Positions 51,805 to 62,296 of a stretch of 64,000 nt of DNA are shown in pieces. Source of the stretch: Acidovorax sp. GBBC 1281 (GTDB lineage: Bacteria; Pseudomonadota; Gammaproteobacteria; Burkholderiales; Burkholderiaceae_C); assembly GCF_028473645.1 (NCBI RefSeq), contig NZ_CP097269.1, positions 566,001 through 630,000 of the forward strand, given 5' to 3'. The translations under genes and the position numbers were made by a program. Under the pieces are notes generated by a model. The model ran no database searches. It was given only the letters and a program-made list of their open reading frames with translations, and was not told the origin of the DNA. Within the stretch, counting starts at the first letter, position 1, and each line of letters opens with the position of its first letter.

Positions 51805-52959
51805 CTACAGCTGGCGCGTCGCCGCCAGCCCCTGCATGAAGGCCTCGCAACGGGCGAGCTGGTCCAGCGAGACGTATTCGTCGGGCTGGTGCGCCTGCTG
51901 GATGCTGCCCGGTCCGCACACCACGGTGGGAATCCCGGCGTTCTTGAACAGCCCCGCCTCGGTGCCGAAGGCCACCAGCGTGGTGCCCTGTTCCCCGGCC
52001 AGGCGCTGCGCGAGCCGCGTGACGGCATCGTCCCGGTTGCCCAGGAAGCTCGGGATCTCGCAGATCGTCTCGAAGGTGATGCCGGTGCTGGGCGCCACTT
52101 TCTGCATCGCGGGTTCCAGCGACCGGGCATAGGCGATCACCTCGGCCTGCATGCCGGCGGCGTCCGCCGTGGGCAGGTCGCGGAATTCATAGCGGAACTC
52201 GGCATCGCGCGGCACCACGTTGTCGGCGATGCCACCATGGAACTGGCCCACGCTGGCGGTGGAGAAGGGCACGTCGAAGCCTTCGAAGCGCGGTTCGTGC
52301 CGCTCGAAGCCCTCGGCCATGTCGCGCACGCGACCCACCACGCGCGCGGCCATCTCGATGGCATTCACCGAATGCGGCGTGAGCGAGGAGTGCGCCTCCT
52401 TGCCGCGCACGCAGCACTTGTAGCGATACACGCCCTTGTGCGCGATGGCCGGCACCATGCTGGTGGGCTCGCCCACGATGCAGGCCAGCGGGCGGATGCC
52501 GGCGTCCTTCATGTCGGCGATGAGTTCCTTCACGCCGAAGCAGCCCACCTCCTCGTCGTAGCTGAAGGCGTAGTGGATGGCGAAGGGGGCATCGCTGTTC
52601 AGGAACGCTTCGGCCTGCGCGAGCGCGATGGCGATGAAGGCCTTCATGTCGGCGCTGCCCCGGCCGTACAGGCGCCCGTCCTGCACGGTGGCGCCGAGCG
52701 GGTCGAAGGTCCAGTCCTGGCCGTCCCACGGCACGGTGTCGGTGTGCCCGGACAGGATGATGCCGGCGGGCTTGCCCTCGCCCAGCGTGGCGAACAGATT
52801 GGCCTTGGTCTTGCTTGCGTTGTGGGTCACCCGGCACTTCACCCCCAGGCGGGCCAGCGCCTGCTGCACGAAGTCGATGAGCGCTAGGTTCGGGTTCTGG
52901 CTGACCGTGTTCATGCGGACCAGGGTCTGGGCGAGGGAAAGGGCGTGGTCGGAGATCAT
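51805..52959 (-). CDS. argE: Acetylornithine deacetylase
   Basis: A 384-residue M20 metallohydrolase that removes acetate from N-acetylornithine in arginine synthesis. The metal and catalytic residues are in 'IILSGHTDTVPWDG' (His, Asp), 'YGRGSADMKAFIAIAL' (bridging Asp), 'FSYDEEVGCFGVKEL' (catalytic Glu pair), 'CIVGEPTSM' and a late His in 'IQQAHQPDEYV'. The 'EGFDVPFSTASVG' and 'GGIADNVVPRDAEFRYEFR' blocks are those of ArgE. ATG 52959 is the likely start; an upstream ATG at 52995 adds twelve poorly conserved residues. It diverges from a second M20-type gene. Use in another acyl-amino-acid pathway is possible. Confidence 0.92.
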   Translation of the reverse strand: MISDHALSLAQTLVRMNTVSQNPNLALIDFVQQALARLGVKCRVTHNASKTKANLFATLGEGKPAGIILSGHTDTVPWDGQDWTFDPLGATVQDGRLYGRGSADMKAFIAIALAQAEAFLNSDAPFAIHYAFSYDEEVGCFGVKELIADMKDAGIRPLACIVGEPTSMVPAIAHKGVYRYKCCVRGKEAHSSLTPHSVNAIEMAARVVGRVRDMAEGFERHEPRFEGFDVPFSTASVGQFHGGIADNVVPRDAEFRYEFRDLPTADAAGMQAEVIAYARSLEPAMQKVAPSTGITFETICEIPSFLGNRDDAVTRLAQRLAGEQGTTLVAFGTEAGLFKNAGIPTVVCGPGSIQQAHQPDEYVSLDQLARCEAFMQGLAATRQL

Positions 52960-53044
52960 GGGTGGAGTTTCCAATCCCCGGTTGTCGGGCTGCATGCACC
53001 GGGGCTAGACTGTGAGATCGCAAGGCAAGGAACAGACAGACATT

Positions 53045-54250
<1,206 letters not shown>

Positions 54251-54408
54251 TCCGCTGGGCCTCCCGCCCCCTTTGGCGCCATGGGCGCCGGGGTGTGCCC
54301 CCTTTTTACTTCTGCGCATCCGGTGCCCGGCGCACCTGGGCCCTGCCGCTTGCGGCGGGGCGTTCGCGCTGCTTTTTCAGCCCCCTCGGCCCTTGAACGG
54401 AGATCTTC

Positions 54409-55512
54409 ATGATCGGTATCGTCCCGGCGTTTTCCCCCAGCTACGCGCTCGCCCGCACCCAGTTCCTGGAGGCCGCGGCCGCCGCCGGATTGCTGGTGGA
54501 GTCGCACACGCACCCGCTCAAGGGGCGCGACGGCGAGACGCTGGCGATGGACGTGGTGCGCGACGGCCCCCACTACGCGCAGCACCTGCTCATCGTGAGC
54601 AGCGCCTGCCATGGGGTCGAAGGCTACTGCGGCAGCGGCGTGCAGGTGTTCGCGCTGCACGACGCGGCCTGGCGCGCCAAGGCCCGCGAGCAAGGCGTGG
54701 CCGTGCTCTACGTGCACGGGCTCAATCCGTATGGCTTCTCGCACATCCGCCGGGCCACGCACGAGAACGTGGACCTGAACCGCAATTTCCACGACTTCGC
54801 CCAGCCGTTGCCGGTGAACGCGGCCTACCGCGAGATCCAGCCGCTGCTGCTGCCCGACCAGTGGCCGCCCACGGCCGAGAACCGCGAGGCGGTGTTCCGC
54901 TGCATCGCCGAGCGCGGCGAGGCCGCGTGGCAGGCCGCCATCAGCCGCGGCCAACATGAGTTTCCGGGCGGGCTGTTTTTCGGCGGCACGGCCCCGACCT
55001 GGAGCAACCGCACCTTGCGCCAAGTGCTGCGCGAGCAGGGCGAGCACGCCCGTCGCATCGCCTGGATCGATCTGCACACGGGCCTGGGGCCGAGCGGCCA
55101 CGGCGAGCGCATCTATGCCGGCCGGGACGACGCCGCCTCGGTGCAGCGCGCGCGCGACTGGTGGGCCGGCGGCGGCGCCACGCCCGTCACCTCGATCTAC
55201 GACGGTTCGTCCACTTCGGCCTTTCTCACGGGCTTGATGTGGAACAGCGTGTACGACGAATGTCCGCAGGCCGAAATCACCGGCATCGCGATGGAATACG
55301 GCACCGTGCCGGTGCTGGTGGTCATGCAGGCCCTGCGCGCCGAGCACTGGCTGAACCTGCATCCGGAGGCTCCGGCTGAGCTGGCAACGCAGATCAGGGC
55401 TCAAATGCTGGCCGCCTTCTACACCGACACCGATGCCTGGAAAGGCCAGGTGGTGAGCCAGGCGCGGCAGTCGATGTTCCAGGCCGTGGACGGACTTTGC
55501 GGCCCGGCATAG
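54409..55512 (+). CDS. M14-like metallopeptidase, DUF2817 family
   Basis: A 367-residue cytoplasmic protein of the DUF2817 branch of M14 carboxypeptidases. Zinc ligands are in 'SSACHGVEGYCGSG' (H-x-x-E) and 'IAWIDLHTGLGPSGHG' (His). 'ENVDLNRNFHDF' contributes the Arg/Asn specificity residues and 'GIAMEYGTVPVLVV' holds the probable catalytic Glu. No signal peptide is seen. It follows the M20 amidohydrolase by 158 bases on the same strand, and both may handle N-blocked or short peptides (inference). Confidence 0.9.
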   Translation: MIGIVPAFSPSYALARTQFLEAAAAAGLLVESHTHPLKGRDGETLAMDVVRDGPHYAQHLLIVSSACHGVEGYCGSGVQVFALHDAAWRAKAREQGVAVLYVHGLNPYGFSHIRRATHENVDLNRNFHDFAQPLPVNAAYREIQPLLLPDQWPPTAENREAVFRCIAERGEAAWQAAISRGQHEFPGGLFFGGTAPTWSNRTLRQVLREQGEHARRIAWIDLHTGLGPSGHGERIYAGRDDAASVQRARDWWAGGGATPVTSIYDGSSTSAFLTGLMWNSVYDECPQAEITGIAMEYGTVPVLVVMQALRAEHWLNLHPEAPAELATQIRAQMLAAFYTDTDAWKGQVVSQARQSMFQAVDGLCGPA

Positions 55513-55668
55513 CGTCGCAGCGACAGATTCTTGGCATCCATGGCGACACGGGGGGCTGGCATTTCCCCTGAATAACGCGAACAATGGCCTTCGCGCGCAA
55601 TCCGCAGCGCCGCGTGAGCCCGCCCTGCTGCAGGCCCGTCAGAACAATCAAATGCAGAGGGGATCGCC

Positions 55669-57522
55669 ATGGAGGTTCGACAAGGACGGAACACGCTCGC
55701 ACGCCGCCTGATGCTCATCAACGGGGCCATCCTGTTGCTGCTCGGTGCGGTGGCGGTCGCGATCTGGATCATGATGGGGCAGATCAGCGAGGATGCGGAG
55801 GTGGTGCGTTCCAGGAACGTGCCGCAGCTGCAGCGGATCGCGGCGCTTGAGCTGAACGTGACGCGCGTGTCGCTGCAGCTGCGGCACTCGATCCTGGCGC
55901 GCACGCCGCAAGAGCGCAACGCCACCTTGGCCGACATCGCCGAAAAGCGCCAGCTGCTGCAAAAGACGCTCGACGAGTTCGGCGCCAACATGATCAACGA
56001 CGAGGGACGCCGCTCCTACGAGCCCCTGCCCGCGCTCATGCGCGCGTTCTGGGCCACCGGCGAGCAGAACCTCGCGCTCATCCAGGCCGATCGCAAGGAA
56101 GACGCCTTCGCCTTCCTGGTGGACCAGACCATCCCCGCCCGCAACCGCCTGCTGGCGCCCTTGGGCCTGGAAAAGGACCGCCAGGGCGAGCGCCTGTCTT
56201 CCCGCATCAACGACGTGAAGGAATACGCTGCCACGGGCCGTGCGGTGGCGACGGCCGCGGTGCTGGCCGTGGTGGCCTGCCTGGCCGGCCTGAGCGTCTA
56301 CCTGCGCACGGTGGTGCGGCAGCTCGGCGCCGACCCTTCGGAGCTCAAGCGTGTCGCGGACGCGGTGGCGGCGGGCGATCTGGCCTCGCGCATTCCCGTG
56401 CGGCCGGGGGACACGGACAGCATCATGGCGGCCATGGCCAGCATGAGCGCGCAGCTGGGCACGGTCGTGCGGACCGTGCGGACCAGCGCCGAAAGCGTGT
56501 CCGGCGCCAGCAGCGAGATCGACGCCGGCAACCACGACCTGTCCTCGCGCACGGAGCGGCAGGCCTCGGCCCTGGAGCAGACCGCGGCGTCGGCGGAGCA
56601 ACTGGGCAGCACCGTGCGGCAGAACGCCGACAGCGCGCGCCGGGCCAACGAGCTGGCACAGACCGCCTCCTCGGTGGCCGAGCAGGGTGGCGCAGTGGTG
56701 GCCGAGGTGGTGGACACCATGCGCGGCATCCAGGACAGCAGCGGCAAGATCGGCGAGATCATCGGCGTGATCGATGGCATCGCCTTCCAGACCAACATCC
56801 TCGCCCTGAACGCGGCGGTGGAGGCGGCCCGCGCGGGCGAGCAGGGCCGGGGCTTCGCGGTCGTCGCGTCGGAGGTGCGCAGCCTCGCGCAGCGCAGTGC
56901 CGAGGCCGCCAAGGAGATCAAGGGGCTCATCACCGCCAGCGTGGACCGTGTGGAGCGCGGCAGCGCGCTGGTGGACAAGGCGGGCCACACCATGGCCGAG
57001 GTGGTGGCTGCGATCCGTCGCGCCACGGACCTCATGGGCGAGATCAGCGCGGCCAGCGCCGAGCAAAGCAGCGGCGTGGACCAGATCAGCGAAGCCATCA
57101 CGCATGTGGACCAGGCCACGCAGCAGAACGCGGCCCTGGTCGAGGAGATGGCCGCGGCGGCCAGCAGCCTGAGCGCCCAGGCCAGCGAGCTGGTGCGCGC
57201 GACCGCGGTGTTCCACCTGGGCGGCGAGGGCGTGCTGCCTGCCGCGGCGGCGCCGATGCACCGCGCCGCGCCGGTGGCGGCACCACGGTTCGCGGCTTCC
57301 GCCGCCGCCAAGCCGGCGGTCAAGCGCCTGGGGCCGGCCGTGGCCCCCAAGGCCGGGCCGCAGGCGTCGGACTCGCCGCCTGCATCGCCACCCACCGCGC
57401 CGCCATCCGCTTCGCCAGCGTCCGCAGCCAAGCCTGCACCGGCCGCTTCGGCACCGGCGGCAGCGCGCGCTGCGCCGCCGGCCTCCCGGCCCGGCTCCGA
57501 GAGCGACTGGGAAACCTTTTGA
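55669..57522 (+). CDS. Methyl-accepting chemotaxis protein with C-terminal DWETF tether
   Basis: A 617-residue membrane receptor. A first helix (about residues 15-36), a four-helix periplasmic sensor (about 37-190, 4HB-type with '[20 protein letters not shown]'), a second helix (192-213) and a HAMP domain lead to the signalling hairpin. Its tip '[20 protein letters not shown]' and flanking methylation helices are intact. Residues 520-610 are an Ala/Pro-rich linker ending in DWETF at the very C-terminus, close to the NWETF tether by which E. coli Tsr binds CheR/CheB. It stands alone; no che genes are in the window. Confidence 0.95.
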   Translation: MEVRQGRNTLARRLMLINGAILLLLGAVAVAIWIMMGQISEDAEVVRSRNVPQLQRIAALELNVTRVSLQLRHSILARTPQERNATLADIAEKRQLLQKTLDEFGANMINDEGRRSYEPLPALMRAFWATGEQNLALIQADRKEDAFAFLVDQTIPARNRLLAPLGLEKDRQGERLSSRINDVKEYAATGRAVATAAVLAVVACLAGLSVYLRTVVRQLGADPSELKRVADAVAAGDLASRIPVRPGDTDSIMAAMASMSAQLGTVVRTVRTSAESVSGASSEIDAGNHDLSSRTERQASALEQTAASAEQLGSTVRQNADSARRANELAQTASSVAEQGGAVVAEVVDTMRGIQDSSGKIGEIIGVIDGIAFQTNILALNAAVEAARAGEQGRGFAVVASEVRSLAQRSAEAAKEIKGLITASVDRVERGSALVDKAGHTMAEVVAAIRRATDLMGEISAASAEQSSGVDQISEAITHVDQATQQNAALVEEMAAAASSLSAQASELVRATAVFHLGGEGVLPAAAAPMHRAAPVAAPRFAASAAAKPAVKRLGPAVAPKAGPQASDSPPASPPTAPPSASPASAAKPAPAASAPAAARAAPPASRPGSESDWETF

Positions 57523-57631
57523 CGGGATGCAGCGCTGACGCGATGGGGGTTGCGGTGCTTCGGGCGGTCCAGGGTGCAGGAGGAACAGAGGCCCTAAGAT
57601 GGCAGTTCGACCACCAACGGAGACCTTTTCC

Positions 57632-57886
57632 ATGTCCGATCTGAACACGGCGTTCGAAGCCGCCGTCGCCCAGTCCAAGAACCTCAGCGAGCGCCCCGAC
57701 AACCCGACGCTGCTCAAGATCTACGCGCTGTACAAGCAGGCCACGGCGGGCGACAACGCCGAGAAGAAGCCGAGCTTTTCCGATGTGGTCGGCCGTGCCA
57801 AGTGGGACGCCTGGGAAAAGCTCAAGGGCACGGAGGGCGATGCCGCCCGCCAGCAGTACATCGACCTCATCGAATCGCTGAGCTGA
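57632..57886 (+). CDS. Acyl-CoA-binding protein
   Basis: An 84-residue four-helix protein that binds long-chain acyl-CoA esters in the cytosol. The conserved 'LLKIYALYKQATAGDN' (Tyr and Lys that contact CoA) and 'RAKWDAWEKLKGTEGDAARQQYIDLI' blocks are complete. I chose ATG 57632; an upstream ATG would add eleven residues that are not conserved. A strong rho-independent terminator follows, and the convergent neighbour is a polyhydroxyalkanoate-system protein, consistent with a local lipid/PHA theme. Confidence 0.94.
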   Translation: MSDLNTAFEAAVAQSKNLSERPDNPTLLKIYALYKQATAGDNAEKKPSFSDVVGRAKWDAWEKLKGTEGDAARQQYIDLIESLS

Positions 57887-57911
57887 CGCCGCACTGAGCG
57901 CCAGCGTTTCC

Positions 57912-57948
57912 ATGCGGGGCCGTGCAGTGCGTGGCCCCGCATTTTTAT
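57912..57948 (+). terminator. Rho-independent terminator after the acyl-CoA-binding gene
   Basis: ATGCGGGGCC (57912-57921) pairs perfectly with GGCCCCGCAT (57933-57942) over an 11-base loop, followed by TTTTT-type sequence. The stem is GC-rich and could also help end the convergent transcript. Confidence 0.9.
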
Positions 57949-57966
57949 TGCGGTCGCCGATGCGGC

Positions 57967-58275
57967 TCAGGCCGCGCTGGGCGACGGCCGGCCCAGCAGC
58001 TTGTCGAACTGCCCATCGATCTCGGCGGCGATACGGTTCTTGAAGGCGCTGAACAGGAAGCCCAGCTCCGCCTGCAGTTCGAAGCGGTCGGCATGCACCT
58101 GCAGCGTGCCTTCGATGCCCGGGCGCTGAAAGCGCAGCGTGTCCTGCGCCGTGCCTTCTTCGTAGGCGCATTCCATGTCGAACTTGGCCTGGGCTTTCTG
58201 GGCCCACAGGCCGGCGATCTTTCGGGCCTCGGGCAGGCCGAGCCGGTGGGGGCGTTGGATGTGGATGTCAGGCAA
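57967..58275 (-). CDS. Polyhydroxyalkanoic acid system family protein
   Basis: A 102-residue protein of the PHA granule-region family: 'IHIQRPHRLGLPEARKIAGLWA' at the start and 'RFELQAELGFLFSAFKNRIAAEID' near the end. Members are found with polyhydroxyalkanoate genes, but the role is unknown. The next gene upstream ends inside its start region (eight-base overlap, 58268-58275), so the two share a transcript. Confidence 0.9.
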   Translation of the reverse strand: MPDIHIQRPHRLGLPEARKIAGLWAQKAQAKFDMECAYEEGTAQDTLRFQRPGIEGTLQVHADRFELQAELGFLFSAFKNRIAAEIDGQFDKLLGRPSPSAA

Positions 58276-59482
58276 GGGGCTTCTCCGGGGATGGCGTGGG
58301 CAGCAGGGCGCGCATGGCGGCCTGGCGTTGTTCGTGCGGCAGGGCCGCGAGGCGTTTCACTGCATCATAAAAGCGCGGCCATTCGCGGCCTTCGCGCTCG
58401 AACAGCGCCTCGAAGGCCGGCACCCATTCGTCGTAGGCGGCCTGCGCGCCGAACGTGGCGTTGTTGGCCTCTGCCACCCATCGGTCGTAGCCCGCCAGTT
58501 GCGCGGGGGGGGCGCCGTCCTCGGCGATCCAGCGGGCGCGCAGGGCGGCGTAATCGGCGCGAAACGCTTGCATGGCCTCCTGTTTCGAGGTCGCCATCTC
58601 CGCGCTGGCAGCGGCGTTTTCGGTCGCCTCAACCACCGCAGCGGTGGAGGCCGGGGCCGGGGCTTCCGAAGCACGGGGCCCATGGGCCGCGTAGACGGCG
58701 GCCAACCGCTCGCGGGCGGCCCGTGTGAGCGCACGGAACGCGTTGCGGCGGCCATCGCCGCGTGCATAGTCGGCCCGCGCCTGCGGTGTGGCGCGCTCGG
58801 CCAGCCAGCGCGCCACGCCCAGGCGCTCCACGGCGGTGGCGAACGATTCATTGAACAGCGTGTCGCCATGGGCGTACACGACCTGGTGCGCCAGCTCGTG
58901 GAAGAGCAGCCGCACGAACTCGCCCTCGGGCCAGCCGATGAAGGTGTTGAGCAGCGGGTCGCCGCCCGCCCAGTTCATGTAGCCCAGGGTGGAATACGCC
59001 GGCACGCCGTACACGCCCACTTCCAGGCCTTGCGTGGCGAGAAGCGCGGCCTCGGCGCGCGCATCGGCCTCGTTGAAATAGCCGCGGTAGCCGATGCACC
59101 CTGTGATCGGAAAGCACCAGCGGTGCAGCGTGAGCGAATCGGGCGGCGCGGCCACCACGTTCCACGCGGCCGCGCGGCGGCCCAGGTCGGCATAACGCCG
59201 GTAGCTGGCGTTGTCGGGCAGCGCCAGTTCGGTCACGGCGAAGCGCCGGGCCTCCTGCGACAGCTGCAGGCGATCGCGCAGCGGCTGCGAGGTGTCGCCC
59301 CGCGCGAGCCACGTGTCGATGGGCTCGGCCGCGTGCATGAGCTGCAGGTGCCCGCGCACCGACTGCCAGTAGTACGCCAGCGATTGCCCCGTGCTGGCGC
59401 AGCCGGAGAGCAGGAGCGAGGCGGCCAGCAGCAGGGGGCGGGGCGACCGCAAGGGTGACTGGGGAAAGGGTGGCAGGGGCAT
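58268..59482 (-). CDS. Lipoprotein metallopeptidase, putative aminopeptidase family
   Basis: A 404-residue lipoprotein: the signal peptide ends in LLSGC with the lipidated Cys28. A zinc motif HELAH is in 'FVRLLFHELAHQVVYAHGD', followed by a downstream Glu in 'FNESFATAVERLG'. This is the pattern of the predicted aminopeptidase family PF10023 found in proteobacterial envelopes. 'GVPAYSTLGYMNWAGGDP' is another conserved block. Residues about 255-300 form an Ala-rich insertion. Activity is inferred from the HExxH motif. It is co-transcribed with the PHA-system gene and diverges from tag. Confidence 0.88.
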   Translation of the reverse strand: MPLPPFPQSPLRSPRPLLLAASLLLSGCASTGQSLAYYWQSVRGHLQLMHAAEPIDTWLARGDTSQPLRDRLQLSQEARRFAVTELALPDNASYRRYADLGRRAAAWNVVAAPPDSLTLHRWCFPITGCIGYRGYFNEADARAEAALLATQGLEVGVYGVPAYSTLGYMNWAGGDPLLNTFIGWPEGEFVRLLFHELAHQVVYAHGDTLFNESFATAVERLGVARWLAERATPQARADYARGDGRRNAFRALTRAARERLAAVYAAHGPRASEAPAPASTAAVVEATENAAASAEMATSKQEAMQAFRADYAALRARWIAEDGAPPAQLAGYDRWVAEANNATFGAQAAYDEWVPAFEALFEREGREWPRFYDAVKRLAALPHEQRQAAMRALLPTPSPEKPLA

Positions 59483-59577
59483 TCGGCAATGGGTCGGCGG
59501 TCGGTGGGCCAAGGATAGCGAAAGCCACTGTGCGCCGCCAGGTGCCCCCGCGTTCGGGGCGCGGGCAGAATCCCGGC

Positions 59578-60264
59578 ATGCCCGCGCCTCTTTCCGCTCC
59601 CGTTTCCGCCCACCCGTCTCCCAGTCCGGACACCGGCCTGTTCACCGACGAGTCCGGATGCGCCCTCTGCCAATGGTGCAGTGCCACGCCGCTCTACCGC
59701 CACTACCACGACCATGAATGGGGCTTTCCGGTCGCGGACGACCGGCGCCTGTATGAAAAGCTGTGCCTGGAAGGCTTCCAGGCGGGCCTGAGCTGGCTCA
59801 CCATCCTGAACAAGCGCGAAGCCTTTCGCGCCGGGTTCGCCCATTTCGATGCCGAGCAGGTGGCGCGCTTCGGTGCGGCCGAGGTGCAGCGGCTGCTGGG
59901 CGATGCCGGCATCGTGCGCCACCGCGGCAAGATCGAGTCGGCCATCCAGAACGCGCAGCGCGTGCTGGAGCTGCGTCGCGAGTTCGGCTCGCTGGCGCAC
60001 TACGTGTGGCGTTTCGCTCCGGCCGCCGCCGAGGGGCGCCCCGGCCGCATCACGCTGGAGTCGGTGCGCGCCATGCCCACCACGCCGGCTTCGGTGGCGA
60101 TGTCCAAGGACTTGAAAAAGCGGGGTTTCAGCTTCGTCGGCCCCACCACGGTCTATGCCTTCATGCAGGCCATGGGGCTGGTCAACGACCACTTCGAAGG
60201 CTGCAGCGTGCGCGCGGCGGCCCAGGCGGCGCGTGCGGCGTTCGTGGTGCCCGGTCCGGGCTGA
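59578..60264 (+). CDS. tag: DNA-3-methyladenine glycosylase I
   Basis: Removes 3-methyladenine from alkylated DNA to start base-excision repair. The 228-residue protein is longer than the usual 187-200 because of a 24-residue N-terminal leader. The Tag motifs are present: zinc ligands in 'CALCQWC' and 'HYHDHEWGFPVADDRRLYE', the base-pocket block 'EGFQAGLSWLTILNKREAFR', and the C-terminal 'LVNDHFEGCSVR' with the last His and Cys ligands. It is expressed alone, divergent from the lipoprotein peptidase. Confidence 0.95.
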   Translation: MPAPLSAPVSAHPSPSPDTGLFTDESGCALCQWCSATPLYRHYHDHEWGFPVADDRRLYEKLCLEGFQAGLSWLTILNKREAFRAGFAHFDAEQVARFGAAEVQRLLGDAGIVRHRGKIESAIQNAQRVLELRREFGSLAHYVWRFAPAAAEGRPGRITLESVRAMPTTPASVAMSKDLKKRGFSFVGPTTVYAFMQAMGLVNDHFEGCSVRAAAQAARAAFVVPGPG

Positions 60265-60279
60265 TCACCGGGCCGCGGG

Positions 60280-60828
60280 CTACACCACCGTGTCGGAGCG
60301 GATCACGATGCGGTCGAAGCCCAGGTGCTGCATGCATTCGCGCAGGATGAGCAGCGTGGCGGCGAAGGCGGAGCCCTCCGGCAGCCCTTCCTGGGCGGGT
60401 GGGCGGCCCAGGGCCACGGCGGCCAGGCGGTGGAAGGTGCGCTCCACGGCATCGAGCGGCAGCGTCATCTCGGGCTGCGCTTCGATGCCGGCCGCCAGCG
60501 CCACCTGCCGGATGCCGGCATCCGCCGTGTAGAGCGTGGTGCCCGGCGGCAGCACCGCGTGCACGGGCATCACGGCCTCTTCCACCACCTGGATGGCATG
60601 CTCCAGTTCGCCCTCGGCCGGGGGATCGTGGCGAAAGCACGCGGCGGCCGTGGCGTAGTAGCCCACTTCCAGTGTGCGCAACAGCCGGGCCTGGGCCTGG
60701 GTGCCGCTGGCGATGGACGAGTGGCCCGCTCCGATGCGCAGCGCCGTGATGGGGCTTCCGGCCAGCGGGCCCGCCTGCAACGCCTGGTACAGGGCGCCGG
60801 CGTCGTTCGGTGAAAGGTGGGTGGACAT
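60280..60828 (-). CDS. Conserved hypothetical protein
   Basis: A 182-residue protein I do not recognise. From ATG 60828 it is soluble and alpha/beta in character, with 'PITALRIGAGHSSIASGTQ', 'VEEAVMPVHAVLPPGTTLYTADAG' and a C-terminal 'LGFDRIVIRSDTVV'. Codon usage and length support a real gene; an in-frame upstream extension is Pro/Arg-rich and unlikely. It lies 71 bases after a MerR-type gene on the same strand. Confidence 0.65.
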   Translation of the reverse strand: MSTHLSPNDAGALYQALQAGPLAGSPITALRIGAGHSSIASGTQAQARLLRTLEVGYYATAAACFRHDPPAEGELEHAIQVVEEAVMPVHAVLPPGTTLYTADAGIRQVALAAGIEAQPEMTLPLDAVERTFHRLAAVALGRPPAQEGLPEGSAFAATLLILRECMQHLGFDRIVIRSDTVV

Positions 60829-60899
60829 GGTGCGGTCCCGGCAGGTGGAAAAGGGTGGATCGATTGTGCCCTTTGCCGCAGGCCATGGGCCCTGGCGGG

Positions 60900-61334
60900 T
60901 CACCGGCCTGGATCGGCGGGCCGCCTGGGACGGCCGATGGCAGCCCCCGCCCCGGCGGCGCGCAGGAGGCGCCGGAAGGTGGGGCATTCCATGTGGCTGG
61001 GCGCCTTGCAGCGCGCGGCGTGCTGCAGACCGTCGCGCATGGCGGTGAGCTGGCGGATGGTGGTGTCCAGGTCGTCGGCCTGGGCCAGGAGCCGGTCGCG
61101 GTCGATGCGCGGCTGGCCGTCGCGGCCGAACATCTGCCCGATGGCGTCCAGCGAGAAGCCGGCCGCGCGCCCGAGCGCGACGAGCGCGAGCCGCTCCACC
61201 ACGCCCGCATCGAACAGCCGCCGCAGGCCGTGGCGCCCGACGGAGGCGATCAGCCCTTTTTCTTCGTAGAAGCGCAGCTTCGATGCCGGCAGGCCCGAAC
61301 GGCGTGCCACTTCGGCGATGTCCAGGATCTCCAT
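60900..61334 (-). CDS. MerR-family transcriptional regulator
   Basis: A 144-residue regulator. The MerR winged helix is at residues 4-70 ('IAEVARRSGLPASKLRFYEEKGLI', 'RLFDAGVVERLALVALGRAAGF'), followed by a dimerising coiled coil and two Cys in 'ARCKAPSHMECPTF' near residue 110 that could bind metal or sense redox state. It faces a methyltransferase gene across 74 bases that include a dyad overlapping a -35 element, the usual MerR arrangement, so it probably controls that gene and itself. Confidence 0.9.
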   Translation of the reverse strand: MEILDIAEVARRSGLPASKLRFYEEKGLIASVGRHGLRRLFDAGVVERLALVALGRAAGFSLDAIGQMFGRDGQPRIDRDRLLAQADDLDTTIRQLTAMRDGLQHAARCKAPSHMECPTFRRLLRAAGAGAAIGRPRRPADPGR

Positions 61335-61338
61335 GGGC

Positions 61339-61371
61339 TTGACCTCAAGTCGGCTTGAAGTCGCACAGTCT
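61339..61371 (+). promoter_or_regulatory. MerR-type operator/promoter
   Basis: The dyad GACCTCAAG-N4-CTTGAAGTC (61341-61362, one mismatch per arm pair) overlaps a TTGACC -35 element at 61339-61344. A weak -10 such as CAGTCT follows after a long spacer. Dyads placed in a 19-20 base spacer are the hallmark of MerR-activated promoters; the core resembles SoxR-class sites. Confidence 0.6.
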
Positions 61372-61408
61372 AGCTTTCACTCCCCTTCCGGGCACCCAGG
61401 AGATCGCC

Positions 61409-62296
61409 ATGAACCCACCCATTTCGATCGATTCCCCGCAAGCCGCGCTCTGGAACGGCGCCGCCGGCCACGGCTGGGTCCAGGCGCAGCCCCTGCTCGA
61501 CCGCATGTTCGCGCCCTTCGAGGCCCTGCTCGCCGAGGTGCCCGATGCCCCTGGCGCGGGGCCCGGCATGCAGGTGCTCGACATCGGCTGCGGCACCGGG
61601 GCCACCACGCTGGCCATCGCGCGCCAGCTGGGCGAGGAAGGGCGCTGCACCGGGATCGACCTTTCCTCACCCATGGTCGCCGCGGCGCGCCAGCGCGGCC
61701 TGCGCGAGGGGCTGACGGCGCCCCGCGCGGACTTCGTCTGTGCCGATGCGCAGACCCATGCGTTCGCGCCGGCTTCCGTGGATCGGCTGGTGTCGCGCTT
61801 CGGCGTCATGTTCTTCGGCGACCCGGTGGCGGCGTTCGCGAACCTGCGCCGCGCGGCGCGCCCCGGCGCCAGCCTGTGCGCCATCGCGTGGCGCAGCGCG
61901 GCGGAGAACCCCTTCATGACGGCCGCCGAACGCGCCGCGGCCCCGCTGCTGCCGGGCCTGCCCGTGCGCCAGCCGGATGCGCCGGGCCAGTTCGCGTTCG
62001 CGGACCGCGAGCGGGTGGCGGGCATCCTGCCGGCCAGTGGCTGGGCCGGCATCGAGATCGAGCCCCTGGATGTCGTCTGCACGCTGCGGCGCGACGAACT
62101 GGTGCCTTATTTCACCGGCCTCGGCCCGGTCGGCCTGGCCCTGCGCAGCGCCGACGGGCCGACCCGCACCCGGGTCGTCGCGGCCGCGCGAGCGGCTTTC
62201 GAGCCCTACGTGCAGGGCGAGGTCGTGCGCTTCGGCGCGGCCTGCTGGCGGATCGCCGCACAGGCCGCGGCGGGTGGCACGCAAGGCTGGCGTTAG
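61409..62296 (+). CDS. Class I SAM-dependent methyltransferase
   Basis: A 295-residue methyltransferase, start ATG 61409 with AGGAG at 61398-61402. Motif I 'MQVLDIGCGTGATTLAIARQ' binds S-adenosylmethionine; 'CTGIDLSSPMVAAARQRG' (acidic ribose contact) and 'RLVSRFGVMFFGDPVAAFANL' are the next core motifs, with a 'RAARPGASLCAIAWRS' strand. The substrate is not visible; this small-molecule type can act on quinones or drugs. It diverges from the MerR gene that probably controls it. A TonB-receptor fragment follows straight after the stop, in the same frame. Confidence 0.92.
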   Translation: MNPPISIDSPQAALWNGAAGHGWVQAQPLLDRMFAPFEALLAEVPDAPGAGPGMQVLDIGCGTGATTLAIARQLGEEGRCTGIDLSSPMVAAARQRGLREGLTAPRADFVCADAQTHAFAPASVDRLVSRFGVMFFGDPVAAFANLRRAARPGASLCAIAWRSAAENPFMTAAERAAAPLLPGLPVRQPDAPGQFAFADRERVAGILPASGWAGIEIEPLDVVCTLRRDELVPYFTGLGPVGLALRSADGPTRTRVVAAARAAFEPYVQGEVVRFGAACWRIAAQAAAGGTQGWR

